Of a stretch of DNA of 64,000 bases, positions 15,716 through 23,886 are shown in pieces. The stretch covers positions 105,159-169,158 of the forward strand of contig NZ_JAOSZE010000021.1 of assembly GCF_025630775.1 (NCBI RefSeq), in the 5' to 3' direction. Under the pieces are notes generated by a model. That model saw only the letters and a list, made by a program, of their open reading frames with translations. It was not told the DNA's origin and ran no database searches. Numbering within the stretch: position 1 is the stretch's first letter; each line of letters begins with the position of its first letter. A program made the translations under genes and the position numbers. Source of the stretch: Actinoplanes sp. KI2 (GTDB lineage: Bacteria > Actinomycetota > Actinomycetes > Mycobacteriales > Micromonosporaceae).

Positions 15716-17788
15716 CTAATCCTTCTGATCCTGGCCGCTCTCCCCGATCGGACGGTTGAGCTGGCCCATCTGCGGGGGCTCCAGCGGGGGGCGATTGCGG
15801 CGGGCCGCCTTCGCGGCCGGCTGGGGCGGTTGGTTGGGCGGCTGCTGCGCGCCGGCCGGACTGGTCGGCAGGGGCTCGGCCGGGCCGCGGTTGGGGTGCA
15901 CGCCCAGGCCGCTGGGCACGGCGCCGCCGTCGCCGCCGAAGCGGTTGCTGGCGTTCTCCGGGGTGGCGGGCGGCTGTGGTGGCGAAGCCGCCGGGCTCAG
16001 GCCGCTGGGTGCGTCCGTCCGGGGCTGTCGGAGGCCGCTGAGTGCCTCTGGCGGCGGGACGGCCGGAGCGGTCGGCAGCGTCGTGGCGGGCGGCTGCGGT
16101 GGCGAAGCGGCCGGACCCAGGCCGCTGGGGGCGTCAGTCCGGGCCATGCCGAGACCGCTGGGGGCGTCGGGCCGGGCCGGTCCGAGGCCGCTGGGGGCGG
16201 CGGGCGGCGGGACAGCGGGAGCGCTCGGCAGCGGCGCTGGCGGGGCGGTGCCGAGACCGCTGGGGGCGTCGGGGCGGGCCAGTCCGAGGCTGCTCGGTGC
16301 GTCGGGCTGCGGGATGCCGGGAGTGCTCGGCGGCGGGGTGGCCGGGGGCCAGTTCGTCTGCTGGTGCGCGGCCTGGTGGCCGGGCGATGGCGGCGCGGCC
16401 GGCTGAACCGGGGATGGCGGCGCGGCCGGCTGACCCAACGACGGCGGCGCGGCCGGCTGAACCGGGGATGGCGGCGCGGCCGGCTGACCCAACGATGGCG
16501 GTGCAGCCGGCTGACCCAACGATGGCGGTGCAGCCGGCTGACCCAACGATGGCGGCGCGGCAGGCTGGCTGAGCGGTTGCGGCCCGGCGGGCTGATCTGG
16601 CGGCTGGGGCGCGGAGGGCCGGCCCATCGCCGGGTTCGGGGGGACGACGGCCGGCGATGGTGGGACGGGTGGCTGCGCGGCCTCCGCCGGGGCGGGGCGG
16701 GACGTCGCGACCGGGCGGGGTGCGGGCGGGCGGTTGATCGGCGTGTAGAGCGGGGCGTCCAGGGGGCGCTCCTGCGGGCGGTACTGCGGCGGGCTGCCGA
16801 CCGGCGAGCCGGGGCCGGACGGGAGCGGCTGCCGGGCCGGCGTGGGAGTCGCGGGCGGGGGCCCGGGCTGCGGGTTCGACGGCGGAGTCTCGACCTGAGT
16901 GTCCCCGGCCGGGGGCTCGACCTCGGCGGCCGGCGGCGGGACGGCGGGGGGCAGGTCCATCGCCGGCGGCTCGGGGACCCGTGGCTCGGCGTGGCGGGGC
17001 GACGCGGATCCCAGCGGCGGCGGGGTGAAGGAGAGTCCGCTCGGTGCTTCGGCCGACGGCAGGTCCAGCGACGCGGCGGTCAGCCCGCTCAGGCGCGGCC
17101 CGGGCGGCTCGCCGGAAGGCGCAGGAGAATCGGCAGGCTCAGGAGATTCGGAGACCTCAAGAGACTCGGAGACCTCAAGAGACTCGGAGACCTCAAGAGA
17201 CTCGGAGACCTCAAGAGACTCGGAGACCTCAAGAGAATCGGAAGGCGCGGGCGGGAGCAGCCCATCGTCGAGCGGCGACGCCACCAGGGTCGACGGCTCG
17301 ATCGGGGGCAGATCGGCACTCAACGGCTCCCGCGGCAGGGCTGCGGTCAACGACTCGATCGAGGGCAGCTCGATATCTGCCTTCGGCGAGGCGAACGACA
17401 CCTCCACGTGCGGCTCGTCGTCCGGCGCATGGCTGCCCGCGGACGGGCCGGGCCACGCCGGGCGATCCGGCTCGCCGAGGGAAGAGCCCGGGAGCGGATC
17501 GAGCGAGCCGAACAGCGGCGGAGACGCGTACGGCTGGTCCTCGACCGCACCCGGCGTGCCCTGCCGGGCGGCCGTCACCAACCCGGAGGCCTCGGCGAGC
17601 TCGGCGAGGCCGGCCGCCTCGACGACCTCGGCGGCCGCGCGCCCGACGGGGCAAGGCAACGGCGCGCCGCAGACCGGGCACTCGGTCATCTCCTCGCTGG
17701 GGCCGGCCCCGCCGCCGTGCGCCTCGAGCATCCCGAGGGCGGTCCGGGCGAGCACACTGTCCGGGTCCACGAACGCCTTGGGTGCCAT
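15716..17788 (-). CDS. long proline-rich protein with N-terminal zinc-ribbon-like CxxC
   Basis: A 690-residue low-complexity protein. The first ~50 residues hold one CxxC (CPVCGAPLPC, with a third Cys), suggesting a small zinc ribbon. The remainder is Pro/Ala/Ser-rich with internal tandem repeats: SLEVSE units of six residues (18-bp repeats, about 17123-17240), QPAAPPSLG-type units of nine residues (27 bp, about 16385-16570), and DAPSGLG units. There is no membrane span or signal peptide. Function unknown; an extended scaffold is a guess. Its 3' end faces the STAS-like/ATPase fusion gene. Confidence 0.7.
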   Translation of the reverse strand: MAPKAFVDPDSVLARTALGMLEAHGGGAGPSEEMTECPVCGAPLPCPVGRAAAEVVEAAGLAELAEASGLVTAARQGTPGAVEDQPYASPPLFGSLDPLPGSSLGEPDRPAWPGPSAGSHAPDDEPHVEVSFASPKADIELPSIESLTAALPREPLSADLPPIEPSTLVASPLDDGLLPPAPSDSLEVSESLEVSESLEVSESLEVSESLEVSESPEPADSPAPSGEPPGPRLSGLTAASLDLPSAEAPSGLSFTPPPLGSASPRHAEPRVPEPPAMDLPPAVPPPAAEVEPPAGDTQVETPPSNPQPGPPPATPTPARQPLPSGPGSPVGSPPQYRPQERPLDAPLYTPINRPPAPRPVATSRPAPAEAAQPPVPPSPAVVPPNPAMGRPSAPQPPDQPAGPQPLSQPAAPPSLGQPAAPPSLGQPAAPPSLGQPAAPPSPVQPAAPPSLGQPAAPPSPVQPAAPPSPGHQAAHQQTNWPPATPPPSTPGIPQPDAPSSLGLARPDAPSGLGTAPPAPLPSAPAVPPPAAPSGLGPARPDAPSGLGMARTDAPSGLGPAASPPQPPATTLPTAPAVPPPEALSGLRQPRTDAPSGLSPAASPPQPPATPENASNRFGGDGGAVPSGLGVHPNRGPAEPLPTSPAGAQQPPNQPPQPAAKAARRNRPPLEPPQMGQLNRPIGESGQDQKD

Positions 17789-17873
17789 GTCCTGCCCCCT
17801 CCCCCGCGCGAGGCCGCACGGTTCCGAGTCAAGTTCACCTTTCGTGGTGATCCTTCGCGGGGTTTTCGGGGAT

Positions 17874-19010
17874 TCAGGCGGTGCTCTCGTCGTCGTCGTC
17901 GCGCAGGATCGCCCCGATGCCGTGCGTCAGGCCGATCTCGGCCGGGTCGACCAGCAGCAGGCCCGCGCCGGTGCCGACGACCGCGCGCAGCAGGGCCGCA
18001 TCGGCGCGCACCTCGATCGGTTCGACGCCCGAGGCGCGCAGCGTCCCCGGCTCGGTGGCGATCAGTCGGGGATCGCCGGCGCCGATGAAGAGCCGGTCGG
18101 TCGAGTCCGGGTCGTCGACCAGCAGCACCTCCTCGACCTGGCCGCGGCGGAGCCGGACGACCACGTCGCCGAGGCCGTCGGCGTGCGGCCGGCTGCCGTA
18201 CCGGGCCACGGACGCCTTCATGTTCTGCGCGGCGACCTCCGCGACGGCCCGTTCGGTGGCCTCGTCCAGCCGGCCCGACCCGCCGGTCTGCCCGGTGGTG
18301 ACCACCCGGTCGCGCCAGCGGGGCGGAAGCTTGCCGACCACGTACGGGATCTCCTTCGGGTCACCGGCCACGACCACGACCTCGGCGCCGATCTGCTCGG
18401 CCGCGTCGGCGGCGGCCGCCACGTCGCCGGCGTGGCGTTTCCAGTTCTCCTCGGCGGCCCGCTGGTAGCGCGGGTTGGCGATCGGCTGCTCGCCGGCGCC
18501 GTGCACCGTGTACCGGCGGGGCGTTCCGCCGGCGTCCAGCGCCTCGATGTCGCCCTCGCGGTGCCCGGCCTGCACCCGTACGTAAGGGATCTCCTCGCCG
18601 CGCAGCGCGACCATCGGCATGGCGTGCGGCAGCGGCCCCCAGGTGGCCAGGTCGGCGACCGGCGGCGCCGGCAGCGGTTCGATCAGCGCGACCTCCCCGG
18701 CGCGGGCGAAGATCGCGAGCCCGTGGCGGCCGGGGCGGTGCGGGTATCCCTGGACGGCCTCGCCGATCGCCGCGATCGTGGCCGGATCGGCGCCCGCGCC
18801 GGCCAGCAGACCGGCCAGGTCCCGCCACCGCTGCTCGATCCGGTGGCCGGCATCCCCCTCGGCGCGGGTCGCATCCTCAGCATGGGCCGCGTTCTCGGCG
18901 TGGGTCGCGTTCTGGGCGTGGGTCGCGTTCTCGGCGTGGGTCGCATCCAGGTAGACCGACGCCCACGGGCCGTCCCCCGCGAACAGCGGGCGCAGATATT
19001 CCAGGTCCAT
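17874..19010 (-). CDS. baeRF2-type release-factor-like protein (Rv2629-like)
   Basis: A 378-residue protein of the bacterial archaeo-eukaryotic release factor family 2, related to mycobacterial Rv2629 and to Vms1/pelota-fold peptidyl-tRNA hydrolases (YVRVQAGHREGDIEAL; VVVVAGDPKEIPYVVGKLP; LLVDPAEIGLTHGIGAIL). The family is linked to ribosome rescue or hibernation. An insert after residue 20 consists of about five ATHAEN-like six-residue repeats (18-bp DNA repeats, about 18861-18950) and is unlikely to be part of the fold. The gene diverges from a small membrane-protein gene across a palindrome. Confidence 0.82.
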   Translation of the reverse strand: MDLEYLRPLFAGDGPWASVYLDATHAENATHAQNATHAENAAHAEDATRAEGDAGHRIEQRWRDLAGLLAGAGADPATIAAIGEAVQGYPHRPGRHGLAIFARAGEVALIEPLPAPPVADLATWGPLPHAMPMVALRGEEIPYVRVQAGHREGDIEALDAGGTPRRYTVHGAGEQPIANPRYQRAAEENWKRHAGDVAAAADAAEQIGAEVVVVAGDPKEIPYVVGKLPPRWRDRVVTTGQTGGSGRLDEATERAVAEVAAQNMKASVARYGSRPHADGLGDVVVRLRRGQVEEVLLVDDPDSTDRLFIGAGDPRLIATEPGTLRASGVEPIEVRADAALLRAVVGTGAGLLLVDPAEIGLTHGIGAILRDDDDESTA

Positions 19011-19034
19011 GATCGCGTACCCCCTTCTGACCGA

Positions 19035-19065
19035 TTCTCACTTTTTCACTCACGGTAAGTGAGAA
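19035..19065. promoter_or_regulatory. palindrome in divergent intergenic region
   Basis: Perfect 9-bp arms TTCTCACTT (19035-19043) and AAGTGAGAA (19057-19065) around 13 bases, midway between the divergent baeRF2 and membrane-protein genes. It is a plausible operator or promoter element; the binding factor is unknown. Confidence 0.5.
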
Positions 19066-19108
19066 GTTGCGCTCCGTACGATATGAACACATCCAGGAGG
19101 TGGTCCGC

Positions 19109-19630
19109 TTGGACGAGGTCGAGCTGTACCGCGAGCAGGTCCTCCGGCACGTCAGCCCGGTCATCACCGGTCGTTTCGCCGGATACCAGACGTCGTACAC
19201 CCGGGAGGTGAAGGTCGGGCAGCCGCTGCTGGTGCTGGTCTACCTGGCGGCCGGTGTCGCCCAGATGCTCGGCTCGCTGCTGCGGATGGGTGGCGCCCGG
19301 CGCAGCTTCAAGGAGCTGAAGAAGGGGCCGGAGTTCCTGGTGACCCCGCTGCGCGTACGCGACGACCTGGGACAGACGTACGAGGTCGAGATGCACGGCC
19401 ACCTGCCGCAGTCGGCGCTGCACCGGGGCGACCTGATCCAGCTCACCACCCGGCCGCAGAAGGACGTGCGGCTACCGGTCCGGCTCATCCAGGTGGTGAA
19501 CCTGACCACCATGCAGCCGCTCACCCCGCGGATCCCGACAATGTGGTCGCATCTCGGTCCGGCCCTGCTGCTGCAAGCCATGATCGGGTTTCTCGTCGTC
19601 GCAACGGTGGCAGCCGCCTGGCTCTCCTGA
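19109..19630 (+). CDS. hypothetical membrane-anchored protein
   Basis: A 173-residue protein. The TTG at 19109 is chosen because AGGAGG (19095-19100) lies 8 bases upstream; the longer frame has no ribosome site. A hydrophobic segment (PLLVLVYLAAGVAQMLGSLL) follows the N-terminal soluble part. A basic stretch and a beta-rich middle (FLVTPLRVRDDLGQTYEVEM) come next, and a C-terminal span (LLLQAMIGFLVVATVAAAWL) ends the protein. No family recognised. Confidence 0.7.
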   Translation: MDEVELYREQVLRHVSPVITGRFAGYQTSYTREVKVGQPLLVLVYLAAGVAQMLGSLLRMGGARRSFKELKKGPEFLVTPLRVRDDLGQTYEVEMHGHLPQSALHRGDLIQLTTRPQKDVRLPVRLIQVVNLTTMQPLTPRIPTMWSHLGPALLLQAMIGFLVVATVAAAWLS

Positions 19631-19711
19631 AAATCCAGACACCCCCTTCCCCTGTGGCGCAGACCTGCCCGGTGTGCGAACTTGGATTCACTCGAGAAGA
19701 GGTGGTGTGCC

Positions 19712-21187
19712 GTGGGCGAGGAAGTCGAGCAGACCAACTTCACCCGAGAGGATCGAGCGAAGTACCGGCACAAGATCCGCCGGAGCCTGGATGTGTTCGC
19801 CGCAATGTTGCGCGAATCCCGCTTCGAGTTCGAGCGGCCGCTCACCGGCATGGAGATCGAGCTCAATCTCATCGACGAGGACGCGAATCCGGCGATGCGC
19901 AACGCCGAGGTGCTGGGCGCGATCGCCGACCCCGACTTCCAGACCGAACTGGGCCAGTTCAACATCGAGATAAACGTGCCGCCGCGCCGGCTGGCCGGGG
20001 ACGAGAACGCCGACCTCGAACGTACGCTGCGGGCCAGTCTGAACAACGCGGAGAAGCACGCGCGCGCGGTCGGTGCGCACACCCTGATGATCGGGATCCT
20101 GCCGACGCTGCGCCGCGAGCACATGACGCTGGACGCGCTGTCGGCGAATCCGCGCTACAAACTGCTGAACGAGCAGATCTTCGCGGCCCGGGGCGAAGAT
20201 CTCGACATCCGGATCGACGGTGTGGACCGGCTGGCCGTCACCACCGACACCATCGCGCCCGAGTCCGCCTGCACCAGCACCCAGTTCCACCTGCAAGTCA
20301 GCCCGGCACAGTTCGCGTCGTACTGGAACGCCGCCCAGGTCATCGCGGGCGTGCAGGTGGCGCTGGGCGCGAACTCGCCGCTGCTGTTCGGCCGGGAGCT
20401 GTGGCGCGAGACCCGCATCCCGCTGTTCGAGCAGGCCACCGACACCCGGTCGGAAGAGATAAGAGCGCAAGGTGTACGCCCGAGAGTGTGGTTCGGCGAA
20501 CGCTGGATCACCTCGGTGTTCGACCTCTTCGAGGAGAACGTGCGTTACTTCCCGGCCCTGCTGCCGATCTGCGACGAGCTCGACCCGGCCGACATCCTGG
20601 AACGGGGCGAGGTGCCCGAGCTCAGCGAGCTACGGCTGCACAACGGCACGGTCTACCGCTGGAACCGGCCGATCTACGCGGTGGTGCGCGGCCGCCCGCA
20701 CCTGCGGGTGGAGAACCGGGTGCTCCCGGCCGGCCCGACCGTCATCGACACCCTGGCGAACGCGGGCTTCTACTACGGGCTGATCCGCAACCTGGCCGAG
20801 GCCGAACGGCCACTGTGGACGCAGATGAGTTTCAGCGCGGCCGAGGAGAACTTCCACGCCTGCGCCCGGCACGGGATCGACGCCAGCGTGTTTTGGCCGG
20901 GGCTCGGCTACATCCAGGTCACCGAGCTGGTGCTGCGGCGCCTGCTGCCGCTGGCCCAGAGAGGGCTGGAACGGTGGGGCGTCTCCGCGGGCGAGCGGGA
21001 CCGGCTGCTCGGGATCATCGAGCAGCGCTGCCTGAACCAGCGGAACGGGGCGTCCTGGCAGGTGGGGACGCTGCACGCGCTCGAGGCCGACGGACGGGAC
21101 CGGCAGCAGGCGCTGCACGAGATGCTGCGGCGGTATCTGCCGTTGATGCACGAGAACATCCCGGTCCATGAGTGGCCGATGGGTTGA
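19712..21187 (+). CDS. GCS2-family glutamate-cysteine-ligase-like carboxylate-amine ligase
   Basis: A 491-residue member of the GCS2 (glutamate-cysteine ligase type 2) family: TGMEIELNLIDEDANPAM near residues 45-62, FNIEINVPPR, STQFHLQVSP and NGTVYRWNRPIY. Family enzymes form ATP-dependent gamma-glutamyl or related amide bonds; actinobacteria that use mycothiol often carry such paralogues with unknown substrates. The GTG at 19712 follows GAGAAGAGG by 9 bases. A 71-bp repeat array starts right after the stop codon. Confidence 0.85.
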   Translation: MGEEVEQTNFTREDRAKYRHKIRRSLDVFAAMLRESRFEFERPLTGMEIELNLIDEDANPAMRNAEVLGAIADPDFQTELGQFNIEINVPPRRLAGDENADLERTLRASLNNAEKHARAVGAHTLMIGILPTLRREHMTLDALSANPRYKLLNEQIFAARGEDLDIRIDGVDRLAVTTDTIAPESACTSTQFHLQVSPAQFASYWNAAQVIAGVQVALGANSPLLFGRELWRETRIPLFEQATDTRSEEIRAQGVRPRVWFGERWITSVFDLFEENVRYFPALLPICDELDPADILERGEVPELSELRLHNGTVYRWNRPIYAVVRGRPHLRVENRVLPAGPTVIDTLANAGFYYGLIRNLAEAERPLWTQMSFSAAEENFHACARHGIDASVFWPGLGYIQVTELVLRRLLPLAQRGLERWGVSAGERDRLLGIIEQRCLNQRNGASWQVGTLHALEADGRDRQQALHEMLRRYLPLMHENIPVHEWPMG

Positions 21188-21195
21188 GCTGGTCC

Positions 21196-21545
21196 GGCCC
21201 TGGTTGCCATGGCCCGGGTGGTGCCTGGTCGCGGCTCGTGCCGCCGGTCGCGGAGATGTCGTGGTCGGGCTCGTCAGCCATGGCCCAGGGGCTGCCTGGT
21301 CGCGCCTCCTGCCGCCGGTCGCGGAGATGTCGTGGTCGGGCTCGTCAGCCATGGCCCAGGGGCTGCCTGGTCGCGCCTGCTGCCGCCGGTCGCGGAGACG
21401 TCGTGGTCGGGCTCGTCAGCCATGGCCCAGGGGCTGCCTGGTCGCGCCTCCTGCCGCCGGTCGCGGAGATGTCGTGGTCGGGCTTGGCAGCCATGGCCCG
21501 GGGGTGCCTGGTTCCGGTGGGTGCCGCCGGTCGCGGTCGGCGGCG
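21196..21545. repeat. 71-bp tandem repeat array
   Basis: About 4.7 copies of a 71-bp unit beginning near CCATGGCCCAGGGGCTGCCT. The central three copies differ at only a few bases and the outer ones are more diverged. Seventy-one is not a multiple of three, so the several overlapping ORFs of 89-162 codons are repeat artefacts in shifted frames. The array directly follows the GCS2-type gene. No spacers are present, so it is not a CRISPR. Confidence 0.93.
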
Positions 21546-21667
21546 GTATAGGGTCATTTTGCGCCGCCGGAATGGCCGACATCCCCTTTTGGAATTTCGC
21601 GAGATTGGCATGATCTTCCCAGGATTCAGGCTTACCACGGCGTTTCCGGGGGTGGGATAATGTTCGT

Positions 21668-22126
21668 GTGGGACAGCTGGGATTCTTCACCAAAGCTCAA
21701 TTAGCTGGAATGCGCGATCGCACCAGGTCTCGCCGCTATTCCGCGGAGAAGGAAGCGTTTCGCCGGGAGCATGAGAGGCATCGCGCCTGGGGGCTGGTGC
21801 AGCGGCACTCTCGGAAGCTTCGCGAGCTGCACGGCGGCGACGGGATCGTGGCGCTGACCGCGGCGATGCTCGGCCGGGCCGACCAGGCAGGCGATCCGCG
21901 GGTGGTCGAGCAACCGTCCCATCCCCAGGTGGTCGGGCAGGCGTGCGACTTGCCGGTGGCCGACCAGGCAGATCCGGTGCTGGTGGCGGAGCCTGCGGCA
22001 GCCAGGCCGGATCTACCGCCGTCGGAGTCGTCGGAGACTTTCGTGATGGAGCGGCCGAGCAGCACTGCGGAAACTGTCCCGGACGCGCTGCGGCGAAACC
22101 GTTCTATTTGTTCTGCGGGGAGCGCA
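21668..22126 (+). CDS. uncharacterised basic protein, 3' end unclear
   Basis: A GTG-initiated frame after GGGGGTGGG, encoding a basic helical N-terminus (residues 1-55: GQLGFFTKAQLAGMRDRTRS, then EFRREH-like and GLVQRHSRKLREL) that looks like a real protein. After about residue 75 it becomes low-complexity (DQAGDP, HPQVVGQ). The frame then stays open to 23071, but that second half is antisense to the hydrolase gene. I end the call at the hydrolase boundary. It could be the remnant of a longer gene, or a gene whose 3' end overlaps. Family not recognised. Confidence 0.4.
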
Positions 22127-22939
22127 TCAGTCAGCGATGGCTTCGCGGACGAAACGCTCGAACCGGGTCGGGTCGGAGAACATCGGGAAATGGTCCGCGT
22201 CCGGCGCGACGAAAAGGCTCGCCTGCGGTGCCTGGTCGGCAAGGCGCGCGGCCCACAACCGCGTGCCCTCGAAATCTCGGCCGCCGGCGAAGACGGCGAT
22301 CGGCGTGTCGATCTCCGCGAACCGGGTCTTGACCGGCGGGTCGAGCTCCACGCCGTGGTACTGCGGCATCGTCAGGACGCGGGAGTTCGCCACGTGCCAG
22401 CCGATGAGCCGGCGTCGGTCGGCGGCGTTGACCGCCGGGCTCCACGCGTCCACGTCCACCGTCGAGGCGGCGAGGATGTCCTGGTTGCGCAGGTGCCGCT
22501 CCACCTCGTCGAAGACCTTGCGCATCTGCTGCCGGGCGGCGGTCTCCCGCGGGGCCGGGTCGGGGAACTCGCCGAACGAGCCGCCCACGACGCAGACCTT
22601 GACCACTCGGCCGGGGTGCCGGTGGGCGAAGGCCAGCGCCTGTCGGCCGCCGTCGGACGCGCCGAGCAGCGTGGCGCGGGCGACGCCGGCGGCGTCCAGC
22701 ACCGCCTCGAGGTCGTCGATCTCGCGGTACGGGCGGCTGCTCCAGGACGACAGGCCGGTGTCGCGGTAGTCCCAGGTCGTGACCCGGGCGATGTCCGCGA
22801 GCCAGGCCACGGTCGTGTCCCACATCCGCACGTCGGCCAGGCCCGCGTTGAGCAGCACGACATCCGGCCCGTGCCCGTGCTGCCGGTAGTAGAGGTAGCC
22901 GTCGGGAACCTCGGCGAAGCCTTCCGCAACTGTCCGCAT
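22127..22939 (-). CDS. alpha/beta hydrolase
   Basis: A 270-residue alpha/beta-hydrolase-fold enzyme. The nucleophile elbow reads LLGASDGGRQAL (GxSxG form GASDG, Ser near residue 95), the acid probably lies in VFAGGRDFEG, and the C-terminal His is in APDADHFPMF. The oxyanion strand region is VVLLNAGLADVRMWD. The ATG at 22939 starts the fold properly. It is followed on the same strand by nothing closely coupled, and the crcB pair lies upstream. Substrate unknown. Confidence 0.88.
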   Translation of the reverse strand: MRTVAEGFAEVPDGYLYYRQHGHGPDVVLLNAGLADVRMWDTTVAWLADIARVTTWDYRDTGLSSWSSRPYREIDDLEAVLDAAGVARATLLGASDGGRQALAFAHRHPGRVVKVCVVGGSFGEFPDPAPRETAARQQMRKVFDEVERHLRNQDILAASTVDVDAWSPAVNAADRRRLIGWHVANSRVLTMPQYHGVELDPPVKTRFAEIDTPIAVFAGGRDFEGTRLWAARLADQAPQASLFVAPDADHFPMFSDPTRFERFVREAIAD

Positions 22940-22983
22940 AGGGCACCCAGCATGAGGGTCAGCGCGCCATGGATCAACCGGAT

Positions 22984-23346
22984 TCAGCTGACCGCCTGGG
23001 CGAGCAGCAGGCCGATCGCGGCGGCGCCCAGGCCGGCGACTATCGAGGCGATCACGTTGACCAGAGCGTAGAAGCGGGCGCCCTGCTGGACCAGGCGCAG
23101 CGTCTCGTAGCTGAAGGTCGAATACGTGGTGAGCGCGCCGCAGAAGCCGGTGCCGAGCAGGGCGGTCACCGTCGGGCCGACCGGTGCGGCGGTGAGGAAG
23201 CCGAGGATCAGCGAACCGCAGACGTTGACCGTGAAAGTGCCCCAAGGGAAGACCGAGTCGTGCCTCGCCTGGACCGCTCGGTCGGTGAGGTAGCGCAGCG
23301 GGGCGCCGACCGCCGCGCCCAGCGCGACCAGGAGGATGGTGATCAC
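22984..23346 (-). CDS. crcB: CrcB/Fluc fluoride channel subunit
   Basis: A 120-residue four-span membrane protein of the CrcB/Fluc family: GAPLRYLTD, FPWGTFTVNVCGSLILGFL and the conserved GFCGALTTYSTFSYE. Fluc channels export fluoride as dual-topology dimers; two adjacent genes in actinobacteria usually form a heterodimer. The GTG at 23346 overlaps the TGA of the upstream crcB (GTGA). Confidence 0.93.
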   Translation of the reverse strand: MITILLVALGAAVGAPLRYLTDRAVQARHDSVFPWGTFTVNVCGSLILGFLTAAPVGPTVTALLGTGFCGALTTYSTFSYETLRLVQQGARFYALVNVIASIVAGLGAAAIGLLLAQAVS

Positions 23347-23798
23347 CGGCGCACCGCCAGGCGGGTCAGGACGGTGCCGGTGTAGACCGCCAGCAGCGCT
23401 CCGATCAGGGTCAGGGCCAGGTAGCCGAGGGCCACCAGGGCGGCGCCCTCGCCCGCCGCGCGCTGGATGTCGACCACGTACGTGGAGAAGGTCGTGTAAC
23501 CGCCCAGGACGCCCACCCCCAGGAAGGGGCGCACCAGCGGCTTGTGGGTGACCACCTCGGTGACGATCACCATGAGGACGCCGATCAGGAAGCAACCGGT
23601 CACGTTGATCACGAAGGTGGACCAGGGGAAGCCGTCCGGCGGGTGCGGCCAGGCGGTGGCCAGGCCGTAGCGGGCCAGGGCGCCGACCACGCCGCCGGCC
23701 GAGACGGCGGCCAGCACCGAGGCATGCAACTCGGCGCGCATGGCCGGGACGTGCAGGTCCACGTCGGAATCGGTGGGGGCGGCGCTGGACTCGGCCAC
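23343..23798 (-). CDS. crcB: CrcB/Fluc fluoride channel subunit (partner)
   Basis: A 151-residue paired Fluc subunit with a ~35-residue hydrophilic N-terminal extension, then GALARYGLAT, FPWSTFVINVTGCFLIG and GVLGGYTTFSTYVV. The GTG at 23798 is supported by GGCAGGAG just upstream; the frame is open further. It is co-translated with the second crcB. I looked for a fluoride riboswitch upstream and found no convincing match. Confidence 0.93.
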   Translation of the reverse strand: MAESSAAPTDSDVDLHVPAMRAELHASVLAAVSAGGVVGALARYGLATAWPHPPDGFPWSTFVINVTGCFLIGVLMVIVTEVVTHKPLVRPFLGVGVLGGYTTFSTYVVDIQRAAGEGAALVALGYLALTLIGALLAVYTGTVLTRLAVRR

Positions 23799-23837
23799 GT
23801 ACACACTCCTGCCTTTGATCTTGCCAGGCAGGGAGTC

Positions 23838-23881
23838 GGCGGGCCCCACCGCCGGGAACTGAGCCTACCGTGGGGCCCGCC
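23838..23881 (-). terminator. GC-rich hairpin after secreted-protein gene
   Basis: Perfect 12-bp arms (GGCGGGCCCCAC at 23838-23849, complement at 23870-23881) with a 20-base loop, 6 bases beyond the stop of the secreted-protein gene and before crcB. No U tract. Probable transcription terminator. Confidence 0.6.
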
Positions 23882-23886
23882 AGGAT

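Noticed and set aside
21168..21693. Several overlapping ORFs of 89-162 codons in the 71-bp array
   Set aside because: They are the same repeated unit read in shifted frames on both strands; no ribosome sites or family similarity.
23799..23880. Fluoride riboswitch upstream of crcB
   Set aside because: The conserved pseudoknot motifs were not found; the strong hairpin there fits a terminator of the preceding gene.
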